From: Phaeocystidibacter sp965659725
Lineage (GTDB): Bacteria; Bacteroidota; Bacteroidia; Flavobacteriales; Schleiferiaceae
Length of the DNA stretch: 64,000 nt
Assembly (NCBI GenBank): GCA_965659725.1
Contig: CBFHXG010000001.1
Coordinates: 82,156 to 146,155 of the forward strand
Direction: 5' to 3'
This document shows, piece by piece, positions 34,632 to 44,071 of the stretch; position 1 is the stretch's first letter; every line of letters starts with the position of its first letter. The translations under genes and the position numbers were made by a program. The notes under the pieces are model-generated. The model saw only the letters and a list, made by a program, of their open reading frames with translations, had not been told where the DNA came from and did no database searches.

Positions 34632-36725
34632 TCACTGTTTTATTATTCTGTCGGTAAAGATCGATTCGTCTTCCATCATGATATCCAGGATGTAAACCCC
34701 AGAGGATAAAGGAGCTAAATCGAATTGAAGATAGTGCTTTCCAGCGTTAATTGCACGTTCATCAACAGTTTCTACTGGTCTTCCATTCACATCACTGATT
34801 AGAACCGTGATCGTACCCGCCTTGGCAGCCTCGAATACAACTCCAAATTGACCCGATGATGGGTTGGGGTAGATCATGTTCTCATTGGGAATGTCGAATG
34901 GCACTATGTAATTCTCCGTGTAAACACATCCTCTGTCATCTGTGACCATTACATCCACTGTATCACCACCACATGCCGTAAAGGTTTCCGTTCCTTCGGT
35001 GCCGTTCCAAACATAGGTGTAAGGAGGCACCCCGCCACTCGGAATGATCTCGAGTCCTTGTTCACACTGACTATTTGAAGCGGTATGTTCTATATCAACG
35101 GCAAGTGCCGATGAATCAGGTGATGTTAACTCGGCGAAATATGCCGTATTACTACGTGTATCGGTTCCAAAGAATCCAGCGATGTAAACTTTACCGGGTT
35201 CAGGATAATAATTTTGAATTCCGAAGTAATCACCCCAACGATCTCCACCGGTGAGTCGCTGCACATAGTTCTCTCCAGGATGAACCTCCAGCACATCACT
35301 ATAATCTCCGTCGTTGCTCATGTACACAGCACTTACTCCGGCAAAGTCGGATGGAGATGTGTGATTAAAGCCAATGATCAGCTCTTCATCACACTCTTCA
35401 TTTCCAGTCCACGCCAAGTTCGGATATCCAAAGTCCTTAATTGGATCGCTGATAAGATTTGCCGTGATAAATGAACTCTGTGAACCCGGGTTGTGCAAAG
35501 TGCCGTGATAGACCGCTGCTCTTTGAGTTGTAAAATTCCTTGTCGTAGAAACGAACTCGATGTTGCCATCCGGCATGCGGATCGCCCCTAAGACACGCGC
35601 ATCATTGGTCTGTAGTCCATCTGTTGGGTCATTCGGATCTGTGTCTGCCTGTCGTCCATTTGGTGGCACGCCGTAAGGTGTATCTGATTGACGCACTCGA
35701 ATGCGAAGATCCTCCGGCCCCGTAAGATCTGAATGAAGGGAGAGCACAAAAATGCTATCATTCTGAATGTCGAAGTTACGGTTCGAAAGGAAGTAGGCGG
35801 TGTCGATCTTTCCGTTGTAACCCTTCACACAATGCAAATTCCTGATGTACCGATTTCCGAATCGGATATCGTGATACAACCGGTTAGGCATGCTCGTATC
35901 TCCACTAAAACCTGCCTTTTTATCGAGTTGCCAGATGATCGAGCCATCAAAACCTACCTGCCATGACACATTTGGAATGATGAGGTTCGCCGTAATGAAG
36001 AGATGATCATCCGTTATATTCATTGCCGGGAAGTCCGTCCAACGGTCGTTGTTCAAAGGGTTGCCTGGCAAGATGTAAACGAACCACGGATCATTTGGAT
36101 CATTGGTAGAGGAGAAGCAAACCGCGATCTTGCTAGTTTGCGGCGTATTGTTCTTGAGGAAAACAAGAATGAACCTATCGGCATCTTGATCATACATCAA
36201 TTTAGGATCGAATCCACGATCGTTGCCTGCATCCGGACCTACTTGATCAAGGCTCACATAACTATTTACGATGTGAAGGGTGTCATTGTTAAGGTCGTAG
36301 GCCCACAACAAGGAGTTTACACCACCGAGTAGGATGTTATCATTGTTGATGGCCAGTGTGTTGTCATTCGGAATGCCCGCATACAATCTAGTTTCAAGCC
36401 CAATAGATGGGTAAACTCTGTACATATCCGACGACCAACCTTTCACTGGTTGAGGTGCAATGCGTTTTTGCGATGTGAAGGGATCTTGACCAACCTCCTG
36501 AAAAAGCGCGTCCGCCTCCACTTTGATGGCATTCAGCTGACTTCTCCAATGCATAGCGTCTGGGGCCTCAAGTGAAGTGATCTGAGGATTGAAGCCTGGC
36601 TCAATATCCCGAGGTACAAAATCAGCCTGTCGTTGGATATCGAATTGGGAGGATTGCACCGACACCTGAGCGAAGAGTGGAAGTGCAAGTGTGAATGCGA
36701 ATAGCGTCGCGTAAAGTTTCTTCAT
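34632..36725 (-). CDS. Large secreted protein with SprB-like repeat and T9SS sorting domain
   Basis: 697 residues. Signal peptide (about 1-19, ending PLFAQ). A long region (about 90-545) of beta-rich sequence with aspartate/asparagine-rich loops (for example PDAGNDRGFDPKLMYDQDADR) has no enzyme motif I recognise. One SprB-like repeat follows (about 566-605, GGVPPYTYVWNGTEG ... VTDDRGC). The T9SS type A sorting domain starts YPNPSSGQFGVVF (about 619) and ends FTDRIIKQ. Exported by the type IX system; probably surface-bound or released. Function unknown. Confidence 0.88.
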   Translation of the reverse strand: MKKLYATLFAFTLALPLFAQVSVQSSQFDIQRQADFVPRDIEPGFNPQITSLEAPDAMHWRSQLNAIKVEADALFQEVGQDPFTSQKRIAPQPVKGWSSDMYRVYPSIGLETRLYAGIPNDNTLAINNDNILLGGVNSLLWAYDLNNDTLHIVNSYVSLDQVGPDAGNDRGFDPKLMYDQDADRFILVFLKNNTPQTSKIAVCFSSTNDPNDPWFVYILPGNPLNNDRWTDFPAMNITDDHLFITANLIIPNVSWQVGFDGSIIWQLDKKAGFSGDTSMPNRLYHDIRFGNRYIRNLHCVKGYNGKIDTAYFLSNRNFDIQNDSIFVLSLHSDLTGPEDLRIRVRQSDTPYGVPPNGRQADTDPNDPTDGLQTNDARVLGAIRMPDGNIEFVSTTRNFTTQRAAVYHGTLHNPGSQSSFITANLISDPIKDFGYPNLAWTGNEECDEELIIGFNHTSPSDFAGVSAVYMSNDGDYSDVLEVHPGENYVQRLTGGDRWGDYFGIQNYYPEPGKVYIAGFFGTDTRSNTAYFAELTSPDSSALAVDIEHTASNSQCEQGLEIIPSGGVPPYTYVWNGTEGTETFTACGGDTVDVMVTDDRGCVYTENYIVPFDIPNENMIYPNPSSGQFGVVFEAAKAGTITVLISDVNGRPVETVDERAINAGKHYLQFDLAPLSSGVYILDIMMEDESIFTDRIIKQ

Positions 36726-36744
36726 CTATCTGAACCTTAAGTCT

Positions 36745-36777
36745 CAAATATAAGAAATGAACCTCACGATCATCCAA
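36745..36777 (-). promoter_or_regulatory. Promoter of T9SS protein gene
   Basis: On the minus strand TTG (36775-36777), 22 bases, then TATATTTG (36745-36752). Spacing and sequence fit the Bacteroidota consensus and leave a leader of about 12 bases before the ATG. Confidence 0.55.
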
Positions 36778-36888
36778 TGATCGAATAAACCATCCAACCT
36801 ATCTTACGGAACCTTCTTAGTTGGTTGGGTCTTTCCAAACTCCACCTATGATTCTTACATTTTGTCCTTATTACCTATACCTCTTATC

Positions 36889-38030
36889 GTGCTAAAAAAA
36901 CTCTTGCTCTTTGTTGTTTTTCCCCTGTGCGCTTGGGGTCAGAATGATTCTCTCTCCTTGACCGTTCCGTTTAGCGTTGATTCAACTCATCTAACGGCCT
37001 GGAATGGAGAGGAGTATGTTCCCTTTTTTATCAAAGGTATCAACCTTGGAGTAAGTGTTCCAGGTACTTTTCCCGGCGAACTTGCGGCCTTTGAGGCTGA
37101 TTACTAACGTTGGTTTGAATTGATCCATGAAGCCGGGTTCCATGTTGTTCGTCTCTAAACACTTCACTATCCACGTTTTTACGATCAGCTAGCCAAGTAC
37201 AATTCAGAGCATCCCAATTCACCATTGTACTTCATTCAAGGGGTTTGGTTAGAGGAAGAGATTCCCAATTACGACCACGATCTGTTCACATTGACATCCT
37301 CATTTCACGATGAAATGTTGGCCAATGTTCGAAGTGTACACGGAGATACAACGATCCCACCGCTGGAATTCGATTGGAGGTTCGTTGGAACCAAGAAACA
37401 CATCTGGCACCTGATCGCATTTCGTGGGAAACGTATTTTATTGTAGATCAAGTGTCTGAAGTGAAGAAGAAGAGCTATTTCATTATGAAGTAAGGCCTTC
37501 CTCAGCTGCCGGATTTTACGTTGACCCGCCTCGATCACTATTCGATAACGGAACCATTGGTCGTGGATGCTTCAAAAGGTGTGTTGTCTAACGATGAACA
37601 GCTGAGCTCTGGAGAAATGAAGGCATTTTTGAACCGGGCTCCAAGCCAGGGATTCATTCAAATGGCCAGTGATGGTGGTTTTAGCTACCAGCCGCGCCCT
37701 GGTTTTATAGGGATGGACACCATTACATATACGGTCTGGTCGAATGGAACGGAAAGCGTGGAAACTACTGTACTTCTTGAGGTGGTTCAGCCGTCGAAAG
37801 AAACAGCCTTGTCCATAGGTCCAGTGCCTACCGATGATCGCATAAACGTTCGATCAGAATTGTCGATCGACCAACTGGACGTGCTCGACATGGAAGGCCG
37901 TTTAGTGCAAAGTCTATCTCCAAACTCTCGCAACTTCGATATCGATCTAGGGTCACTATCTGCCGGATCCTATGTGCTTCGGTTTGGAGTAGGGCAGGAC
38001 CAATGGGTTAGAAAGGTGATCGTTTACTGA
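36889..38030 (+). pseudogene. Decayed secreted protein with T9SS sorting domain
   Basis: A GTG at 36889 starts a clear signal peptide (LKKLLLFVVFPLCAWGQ). The mature part begins like a glycoside-hydrolase-type secreted protein (FIKGINLGVSVPGTFPGE, WFELIHEAGFHVVRL, TLHYPRFYDQLAKYN). It is broken by TAA at 37105-37107 and 37156-37158, by a frame change near 37370-37440 that may include a deletion, and by TAA at 37491-37493. The second frame gives a cadherin/Ig-like domain (GVLSNDEQ ... GFIGMDTITYTVW) and a T9SS sorting domain ending WVRKVIVY. The C-terminal half is still readable, so decay is recent. The enzyme class is not certain. Confidence 0.82.
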
Positions 38031-38036
38031 TCTACC

Positions 38037-39653
38037 TTATGCTTGAATCACTCCCGGATTGTATTTCTTTTCGATCGGAGCGTGGTTTGCCGCTTCAATA
38101 CCCATACTGATCACCTTTCGAGTGTCCAATGGATCGATGATTGCATCCACCCATAAGCGAGAGGCAGCGTAGTATGGCGACATTTGCTCTTCGTATCTCG
38201 ACTTGATCTTGTTCAGTAACTCTTTTTCCTTCTTCTCAGTGAAGTCTTCGCTCATGCGCGACTTCTCGATGGATAGTAGAACCTTTGCGGCCTGATCGCC
38301 TCCCATAACGGCGAGCTTTGCATTTGGCCAAGCTACGATCAATCGAGGGTCATAGGCCTTGCCGTTCATAGCATAATTCCCTGCGCCAAAGCTATTCCCA
38401 ATGATGACGGTGAATTTAGGCACAACGCTATTGGCCACGGTGTTAACCATCTTAGCACCATCCTTGATAATTCCACCATGTTCGGATCTACTTCCAACCA
38501 TGAATCCGGTAACATCTTGAAGGAACACCAAAGGGATCTTCTTCTGATTACAGTTGGCAACGAATCGGGAGGCTTTATCGGCGGAATCACTATAGATCAC
38601 ACCACCAAATTGCATTTCTCCTTTCTTGTTCTTGATGATCTCGCGGTTATTGGCAACAATCCCAACGGCCCAACCGTCTATGCGGGCATAGCCAGTAATG
38701 ATCGTTTGTCCGTATCCCTTTTTATACTCCTCCCAAGAATCGGTATCGATCAATCGTTTAATGATCGCTATGCTCTTGTATGGCTTACCATCCCGTGGAA
38801 CAAGTCCGTATATCTCCTGCTCATCAAATTCGGGTGCCTTGGATTCGATACGATTGAAGCCGGCTGTCGCTGGGGCTCCAATCTTGTCCATGATGTTGCG
38901 GATAGACTTAAGTGCCTCTTTATCATTTGGCATCTTATAATCCGTTACACCACTGATCTCCGTATGCGTAGTGGCTCCGCCTAGAGTTTCATTGTCGACA
39001 TCTTCACCGATGGCGGCTTTTACTAAGTAGCTACCTGCAAGGAAGATGCTACCTGTTTTATCCACGATCATGGCTTCATCGCTCATGATAGGGAGGTAGG
39101 CACCACCTGCCACACAACTTCCCATGATGGCAGAGATCTGGGTGATACCCATACTACTCATTATGGCATTGTTGCGGAAAATCCGACCAAAGTTTTCCTT
39201 ATCTGGGAAGATCTCATCCTGCATGGGAAGGAACACACCCGCGCTATCTACCAAGTAAACGATAGGTATCTTATTCTCCATGGAGATCTCCTGTGCACGA
39301 AGGTTCTTCTTACCGGTGATGGGGAACCAAGCACCCGCTTTGACCGTTGCGTCGTTGGCTACTACGATAGTCATTCGGCCTTTGACATAACCAAGGACAA
39401 CAACAACGCCGCCACTAGGGCACCCGCCGTATTCCTCGTACATACCTTCCCCAGCAAAGGCCCCGATCTCGATCTGTGGTTTCTTAGGGTCTAGAAGGGT
39501 TGCAATACGCTCTCTAGCAGTTAGTTTGCCTTGGTCGTGCTGCTTTTGAATGCGCTTATCTCCACCACCTTTTGAAACGCGCTTCCATCTCTGGTGCATT
39601 TCAGATAGCAAAAGCTTTAACGCGTCTTCGTTTTTGTTGAATTCTAGATCCAC
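38037..39653 (-). CDS. Acyl-CoA carboxylase carboxyltransferase (beta) subunit
   Basis: 538-residue biotin-dependent carboxyltransferase of the crotonase-like fold, closest in pattern to methylcrotonyl-CoA carboxylase beta subunits. N-terminal half: GKLTARERIATLLDP, CPSGGVVVVLGYVKG, VDSAGVFLPMQ, GSCVAGGAYLPIMSDEA. C-terminal half: LQDVTGFMVGSRSEHGGIIKDGAKM, GNSFGAGNYAMNGKAYDP, WPNAKLAVMGGDQAA. These are the two oxyanion-hole regions. It carboxylates an acyl-CoA, probably 3-methylcrotonyl-CoA in leucine breakdown. The biotin carboxylase subunit is not in this window. Confidence 0.9.
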   Translation of the reverse strand: MDLEFNKNEDALKLLLSEMHQRWKRVSKGGGDKRIQKQHDQGKLTARERIATLLDPKKPQIEIGAFAGEGMYEEYGGCPSGGVVVVLGYVKGRMTIVVANDATVKAGAWFPITGKKNLRAQEISMENKIPIVYLVDSAGVFLPMQDEIFPDKENFGRIFRNNAIMSSMGITQISAIMGSCVAGGAYLPIMSDEAMIVDKTGSIFLAGSYLVKAAIGEDVDNETLGGATTHTEISGVTDYKMPNDKEALKSIRNIMDKIGAPATAGFNRIESKAPEFDEQEIYGLVPRDGKPYKSIAIIKRLIDTDSWEEYKKGYGQTIITGYARIDGWAVGIVANNREIIKNKKGEMQFGGVIYSDSADKASRFVANCNQKKIPLVFLQDVTGFMVGSRSEHGGIIKDGAKMVNTVANSVVPKFTVIIGNSFGAGNYAMNGKAYDPRLIVAWPNAKLAVMGGDQAAKVLLSIEKSRMSEDFTEKKEKELLNKIKSRYEEQMSPYYAASRLWVDAIIDPLDTRKVISMGIEAANHAPIEKKYNPGVIQA

Positions 39654-39686
39654 GTGAATATACTTTGATCGGTTAAGACTTCTTTT

Positions 39687-41069
39687 CTATCGGCACTTCT
39701 CTAGTGTCCAAGTTGCACCGAGTTCATACAATCCTCTTTCACGAGCTGTATTGGTCATCAACAAGGTAAACACATTCTTGTTTTCCTCTGAGGCTACGAA
39801 TACGAGTTCAGGATAACCATCACCATTGATATCTCCAAACCAGTACATCTCTGGCATTCCGCACTCTCCTAATGAAGGGAAGAGGCTGGTGATGTCCTGA
39901 ATGATCTCATCCCTCGGTCCTTGAGTGTTGATCTTCAGGGCGTAACCTTCAATATCCGGACAAGCTCCCACCTCGATTACGCGTCCTGTTGCTGATACGA
40001 ATACGTTCGCCGCACTAGGTCGATTGTTGTAGGCAAAGGCCATCAACTGTTGTCCAGGAAAGAGTTTGCCATCACTTACCGAAAAACGGTCTGCGTTGAG
40101 TTGATAGTTCTTTGTAGTATCGATGGACCTATTGATACCGAACATGAAGTAACTCACAGCCTCTCTGTCATTTCGGATATCGAACTCCATTCCGTTGCCC
40201 AGTTTGGTTTGGGATACGAGTATTTCCAATCGAACTCTCTTGATGTAGAACCCTCCTGAAACTTCATTTGGAAATATGCCATACCAGTTAATGCTTGGGT
40301 CAAGCTGACCAATATCCCCACAGAAGTTGAAGGCCTCAGTAGCCATTTGCATTTTCATAGCAGGTGGACCTTGACGCTCGCGTTGAGGAGTTCTTTCCGT
40401 CCTTCTTTCTTGAGCCGATTGTTCAACCCTACGAGGTGCCGTTCTAACTCCGCCTGGCATGTTGGCCTCGATCCAGGCGATCACGGAGTCCTGACTACCT
40501 TTGGTTGGGAGTTTGTGCAGAAAACCGATCAAGCTATCCATTCTAAGGTCTTTGCCGCGAAGGGCGGATGCTAAACCTCTGATCTGTTGCTGATCGAGCC
40601 TTCCAGTAGCAGCGATCGAATCTCTTTCTGTTCTTACCCAAACGAATGTTGGCTCCTCTGGCTTGGTGTCGCGAGGGACGATCTCCGACAAACGAGTTGT
40701 ATCTGCTTTAAGCGTATCACTTGTTAAAGAGTCCGTTAGAACCGTCAATGAATCCACTGGAGCAATAGAAGGGGTATCGATACGTGTTAGGAAACCATCG
40801 AACATGTATCCGATTTTCCCTTTGTAGTTCACCTTTCTCCAATGACCATCGATCTCTTCGAAGCGGTCGGTTCCAAATGACTCTTCACATGCTGTAACAA
40901 TGCTATCGTGCATCACATAGGTGACCACCTCTGTGCCTGCCTTAGGTAGTGAACGCATTTTCATCCCTGATTCTGCAGTGATGAGGTATTCACGTGAGAA
41001 TGCGCATTCTTCTTGTGCCATGGACGCAAGAGAAAAAGCAACCAATAGTATGGAGAAGATGTGTTTCAT
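39687..41069 (-). CDS. Secreted SH3-domain protein
   Basis: 460 residues with a signal peptide (about 1-18, MKHIFSILLVAFSLASMAQ). A bacterial SH3-like domain (about 25-95, KMRSLPKAGTEVVTY ... WRKVNYKGKIGYMFDGFL) is followed by a Thr/Ser/Asp-rich linker and a basic, Arg/Gln-rich patch (about 215-240). The C-terminal beta-rich region ends with an FG-GAP-like calcium-binding loop, WFGDINGDGYPELVF (about 415-430). SH3 domains in the periplasm often bind cell-wall peptides. I do not recognise a named family for the whole. Confidence 0.8.
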   Translation of the reverse strand: MKHIFSILLVAFSLASMAQEECAFSREYLITAESGMKMRSLPKAGTEVVTYVMHDSIVTACEESFGTDRFEEIDGHWRKVNYKGKIGYMFDGFLTRIDTPSIAPVDSLTVLTDSLTSDTLKADTTRLSEIVPRDTKPEEPTFVWVRTERDSIAATGRLDQQQIRGLASALRGKDLRMDSLIGFLHKLPTKGSQDSVIAWIEANMPGGVRTAPRRVEQSAQERRTERTPQRERQGPPAMKMQMATEAFNFCGDIGQLDPSINWYGIFPNEVSGGFYIKRVRLEILVSQTKLGNGMEFDIRNDREAVSYFMFGINRSIDTTKNYQLNADRFSVSDGKLFPGQQLMAFAYNNRPSAANVFVSATGRVIEVGACPDIEGYALKINTQGPRDEIIQDITSLFPSLGECGMPEMYWFGDINGDGYPELVFVASEENKNVFTLLMTNTARERGLYELGATWTLEKCR

Positions 41070-41115
41070 TGGATCGCTAATTTAAGAAAGATGCATACGC
41101 GCAAGGCTGCTTAGG

Positions 41116-41715
41116 TCAAGGCTTTTCGGAATAAGGAAATAACTCGTTCTGCTGAAGTAGAGTCTCATGGGCAAGCGGACCTTCGTTCATCAGTAGATCT
41201 AGGATACTCAGATGGCCTTGAAACCCATGACGATCCTTAAAGACCTGCCTGTATTCGGCTGATTCCGGCTTTCCTTTGGGTGAGATCCTTTCATCGGGAG
41301 AAACAGACTCATCTACAATGATCAGTGATGGCTCAAGAAGCTGCTCAAGTGTCCAGTGCATGGCTTCCTCGAGACGATCAATCAGGAATTCATGCTGACG
41401 TGTTACGATATTGGATAGCTCAAATTCTAGTGCTTCGAAGAATGACGCATTGGAGTACGCTGTCTTTATGGCGCGCCACTCTTTTTCAGCCCAGCTATTC
41501 CTATGTTCGAGTCGGACTTCCTTGATGGGACCTTTCGAAGCATGAATGATAGGAGCTGATAGATCTTGAACCCCATTAGGGCCAAGGATACGGTATCTAT
41601 TTACCCAGCTTCCTTTTTGGAAATGGGGAGAGGAAGACCATGAACTCGTGTTGCTAACCCACCATGCCATGTAGGACACAGGCGGAAATAGGGCAGGGTA
41701 GAACACTACATCCAT
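41116..41715 (-). CDS. WbqC family protein
   Basis: 199 residues from the ATG at 41715. WbqC-like features are PALFPPVSYMAWWV, FQKGSWVNRYRILGPNGVQDLSAPI, the KEVRLEHRNSWAEKEWRAIKTAYSNASFFE segment and a C-terminal LSILDLLMNEGP. The family is linked to O-antigen or lipopolysaccharide loci; its reaction is unknown. The start lies in TAATG over the lepB stop, and in many Bacteroidota wbqC directly follows lepB. It is the last gene of the parA-to-wbqC run. Confidence 0.93.
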   Translation of the reverse strand: MDVVFYPALFPPVSYMAWWVSNTSSWSSSPHFQKGSWVNRYRILGPNGVQDLSAPIIHASKGPIKEVRLEHRNSWAEKEWRAIKTAYSNASFFEALEFELSNIVTRQHEFLIDRLEEAMHWTLEQLLEPSLIIVDESVSPDERISPKGKPESAEYRQVFKDRHGFQGHLSILDLLMNEGPLAHETLLQQNELFPYSEKP

Positions 41716-43334
41716 TAGGCCGCTTTCTTCTTCTTGTAGTATCGGCTTCCAACGCTGTATAGGACAATACCGATCATCACCGGCCAGAACCAAGGGAAGC
41801 GATCTCCTGAACCATTAACGGTGGTGAAGATCCTCTCCGTTCTCAACATATCGAAACCGCTCTCACGATTGTTGATGCTCATCCAAATGAATACAGGCTT
41901 ACCTACAATGTGTGTCTCAGGCACAAATCCCCAAGCACGACTATCCGCTGAATTGTGACGGTTGTCGCCCATCATCCAGTAATAATTATCAGCAAAGGTG
42001 TACGCAGTAACCTCAGCACCATCCATGGTGAACACACCATTTGAGTAAGAGATATCGTGACCTTCGTAATTCTCGATAATATGCTTGTAACGTCGATAGG
42101 AATCCGGTGTAAGTTCGATAGTGGCCCCTTTTGCAGGCACCCACGTGGAAGGGAATTGGTCGAACGTCCAGGGAATGTAAGATCCTAGCTCCTCTACGAT
42201 CTCTCCTTGGTTCGGGAAGAAGGATAGAAGATATTCCCGCTCTGTATGAGAGAGACTATCAACATTCGATACCGCATCAGAATACGGCTCGATACTGGCT
42301 AAGCCTGGAATTTGCTTGAATTCTTCGAGTCGATCATCAGGAATGATCACTCTTAACTTTTGATCGGACTGTCCCTTGACGTCAGGAGAGATTTGCAATG
42401 CACCGATTGAAGAAACGTCTACGTCTATATTATATCTCTCTTCTAATTGATTTCTGCTAGGCCATTGGCCAGTATTGAATTCAACCCAGTATGAGTGTTG
42501 TCTTCTTGCTCGATCAGGTAACTCATTAGGAACACCATTTATGAAGAAGATCCTATCCACCATTTTAATAGAGTCTCCCGGAGTGCCAACACATCGTTTT
42601 ACATAGTTCTCACGCTTATCAATAGGATCGTGAAATTGATCTGCCGGATAATTGAATACAACGGGGTCGTTTACTTGAACACTGGTAAATCTCGGCAATC
42701 GGATATAAGGCAATTCTATCAACTCCGAGTAGCTCTTAACCAACTCATTCTGAGGTGTCCTTGGATCATCCGCAATGATATTATTGTGCAGAAGTGGAAT
42801 CGTAAATGGTGTCATCGGAAGTCGAATGCCATAGTGCATCTTACTTACGAAGAGGAAATCGCCCACCAATAGTGACTCTTCCATGGAGCCTGTGGGAATG
42901 GTATACGACTCAAAAGTTGTAGATCGGATCAGTGTTGCAGCAACAATGGCGAAGAAAATAGCATTCACCGTACTAGGAATATGCTTTTTGATACCCTTAT
43001 CGTCTCTGGCTACATACGTAAGATCCTGTGTATAGTTCAGATAGCCGATGTACAGACCTCCCGTGAGAACGGCAATAACGCTGTAACTGATCTTCCTATA
43101 ATTGAAAACATGCAAGAACTCATAGATGATAACGATAGTCATCACATTATTCACAACGGGAATGAAGAAGAGGATGATCCACCATTTAGGTCTACCTGTA
43201 ATCTTTAGTAAAACCCAGTAATTCAGAAGTGGAACAAAGGCTTCCCAAGGCTTTCTTCCGGCTGCTTGGAAGAATTTCCAGGATATCAAACCGCTGTAGA
43301 TGGCGGTGCTAATGATGAGGTATAGGTAAATCAT
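41715..43334 (-). CDS. lepB: Signal peptidase I (large Bacteroidota form)
   Basis: LepB removes signal peptides at the outer face of the inner membrane. It is 539 residues, much longer than the E. coli enzyme (324). The N-terminus (about 1-105) is a multi-helix membrane domain of the DUF5684 type. A further helix then precedes the catalytic Ser in TGSMEESLLVGDFLF (about 151), and the catalytic Lys is in ENYVKRCVGTPGDSI (about 239). A long insertion separates this from the closing GDNRHNSADSRAWGFV motif (about 457). A C-terminal helix ends the protein. Both catalytic residues are intact. Confidence 0.94.
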   Translation of the reverse strand: MIYLYLIISTAIYSGLISWKFFQAAGRKPWEAFVPLLNYWVLLKITGRPKWWIILFFIPVVNNVMTIVIIYEFLHVFNYRKISYSVIAVLTGGLYIGYLNYTQDLTYVARDDKGIKKHIPSTVNAIFFAIVAATLIRSTTFESYTIPTGSMEESLLVGDFLFVSKMHYGIRLPMTPFTIPLLHNNIIADDPRTPQNELVKSYSELIELPYIRLPRFTSVQVNDPVVFNYPADQFHDPIDKRENYVKRCVGTPGDSIKMVDRIFFINGVPNELPDRARRQHSYWVEFNTGQWPSRNQLEERYNIDVDVSSIGALQISPDVKGQSDQKLRVIIPDDRLEEFKQIPGLASIEPYSDAVSNVDSLSHTEREYLLSFFPNQGEIVEELGSYIPWTFDQFPSTWVPAKGATIELTPDSYRRYKHIIENYEGHDISYSNGVFTMDGAEVTAYTFADNYYWMMGDNRHNSADSRAWGFVPETHIVGKPVFIWMSINNRESGFDMLRTERIFTTVNGSGDRFPWFWPVMIGIVLYSVGSRYYKKKKAA

Positions 43335-43349
43335 GGGAGGTTAACGCGT

Positions 43350-44069
43350 TTAGTTTAGTCCAAGTACATCTTTCATGGTTTGAATACCAGGATTCTTTAC
43401 GAGGTACTCAGCTGCCACAACAGCTCCCAGGGCGAACCCCTTTCGGCTCTTGGCAGTGTGTTTTATTTCGATGGTGTCTATTTCTGAGTCGTATGCAATG
43501 ATGTGTGTGCCGGGAGTAGGGTCCACTCTCTCAGCCTTGATCGGTAGTTCCGTTGCTGAGGCTTCTTCACTGCCTTCCACCAATTTCCAATCGCTGAGGT
43601 CCTTCAATTGACGGATCACATCTTCGGCGAGTGTAATGGCTGTGCCGCTGGGTGCATCCAACTTCTGGGTATGATGGATCTCTGTCATGCTTGGACTATA
43701 TACTTCGTGACCATCCATTAGCTTAGCCAGATTCCTATTGAGTTCGAAGAACAGATTCACACCAAGAGAGAAGTTGGAGGCATACAAGAAACTGCCGTTC
43801 CTTTCTCGGCAAAGTTCCTCTACGTCAGACATTTTCTCAAGCCAACCTGTGGTTCCTGACACAACTGGGGTGCCAGACTCTATGCAGGTCTTTATGTTAG
43901 AAAAAGCTGTGGACGGAATGGAGAAGTCGATGGCCACATCCGATTGACTTAGGTCGTCGGCAGTAAACCCTTCACGTCCAACGCGAAGAGTGATGTTATG
44001 GCCACGGGATTGTGCAACTTCTTCGATGATGCGTCCCATTTTTCCATATCCGAGAATGGCAATATTCAT
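43350..44069 (-). CDS. dapB: 4-hydroxy-tetrahydrodipicolinate reductase
   Basis: DapB reduces hydroxy-tetrahydrodipicolinate in the lysine/meso-diaminopimelate pathway. It is 239 residues from the ATG at 44069. The nucleotide-binding GYGKMG is at residues 7-12, SGTTGW in the middle, and EIHHTQKLDAPSGTAI holds the catalytic His and Lys (about 130-145). The ATG at 44069 gives the conserved MNIAILGYG; an upstream start would read into the DUF5683 3' end. It starts 2 bases downstream of the DUF5683 end. Confidence 0.96.
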   Translation of the reverse strand: MNIAILGYGKMGRIIEEVAQSRGHNITLRVGREGFTADDLSQSDVAIDFSIPSTAFSNIKTCIESGTPVVSGTTGWLEKMSDVEELCRERNGSFLYASNFSLGVNLFFELNRNLAKLMDGHEVYSPSMTEIHHTQKLDAPSGTAITLAEDVIRQLKDLSDWKLVEGSEEASATELPIKAERVDPTPGTHIIAYDSEIDTIEIKHTAKSRKGFALGAVVAAEYLVKNPGIQTMKDVLGLN

Positions 44070-44071
44070 AG

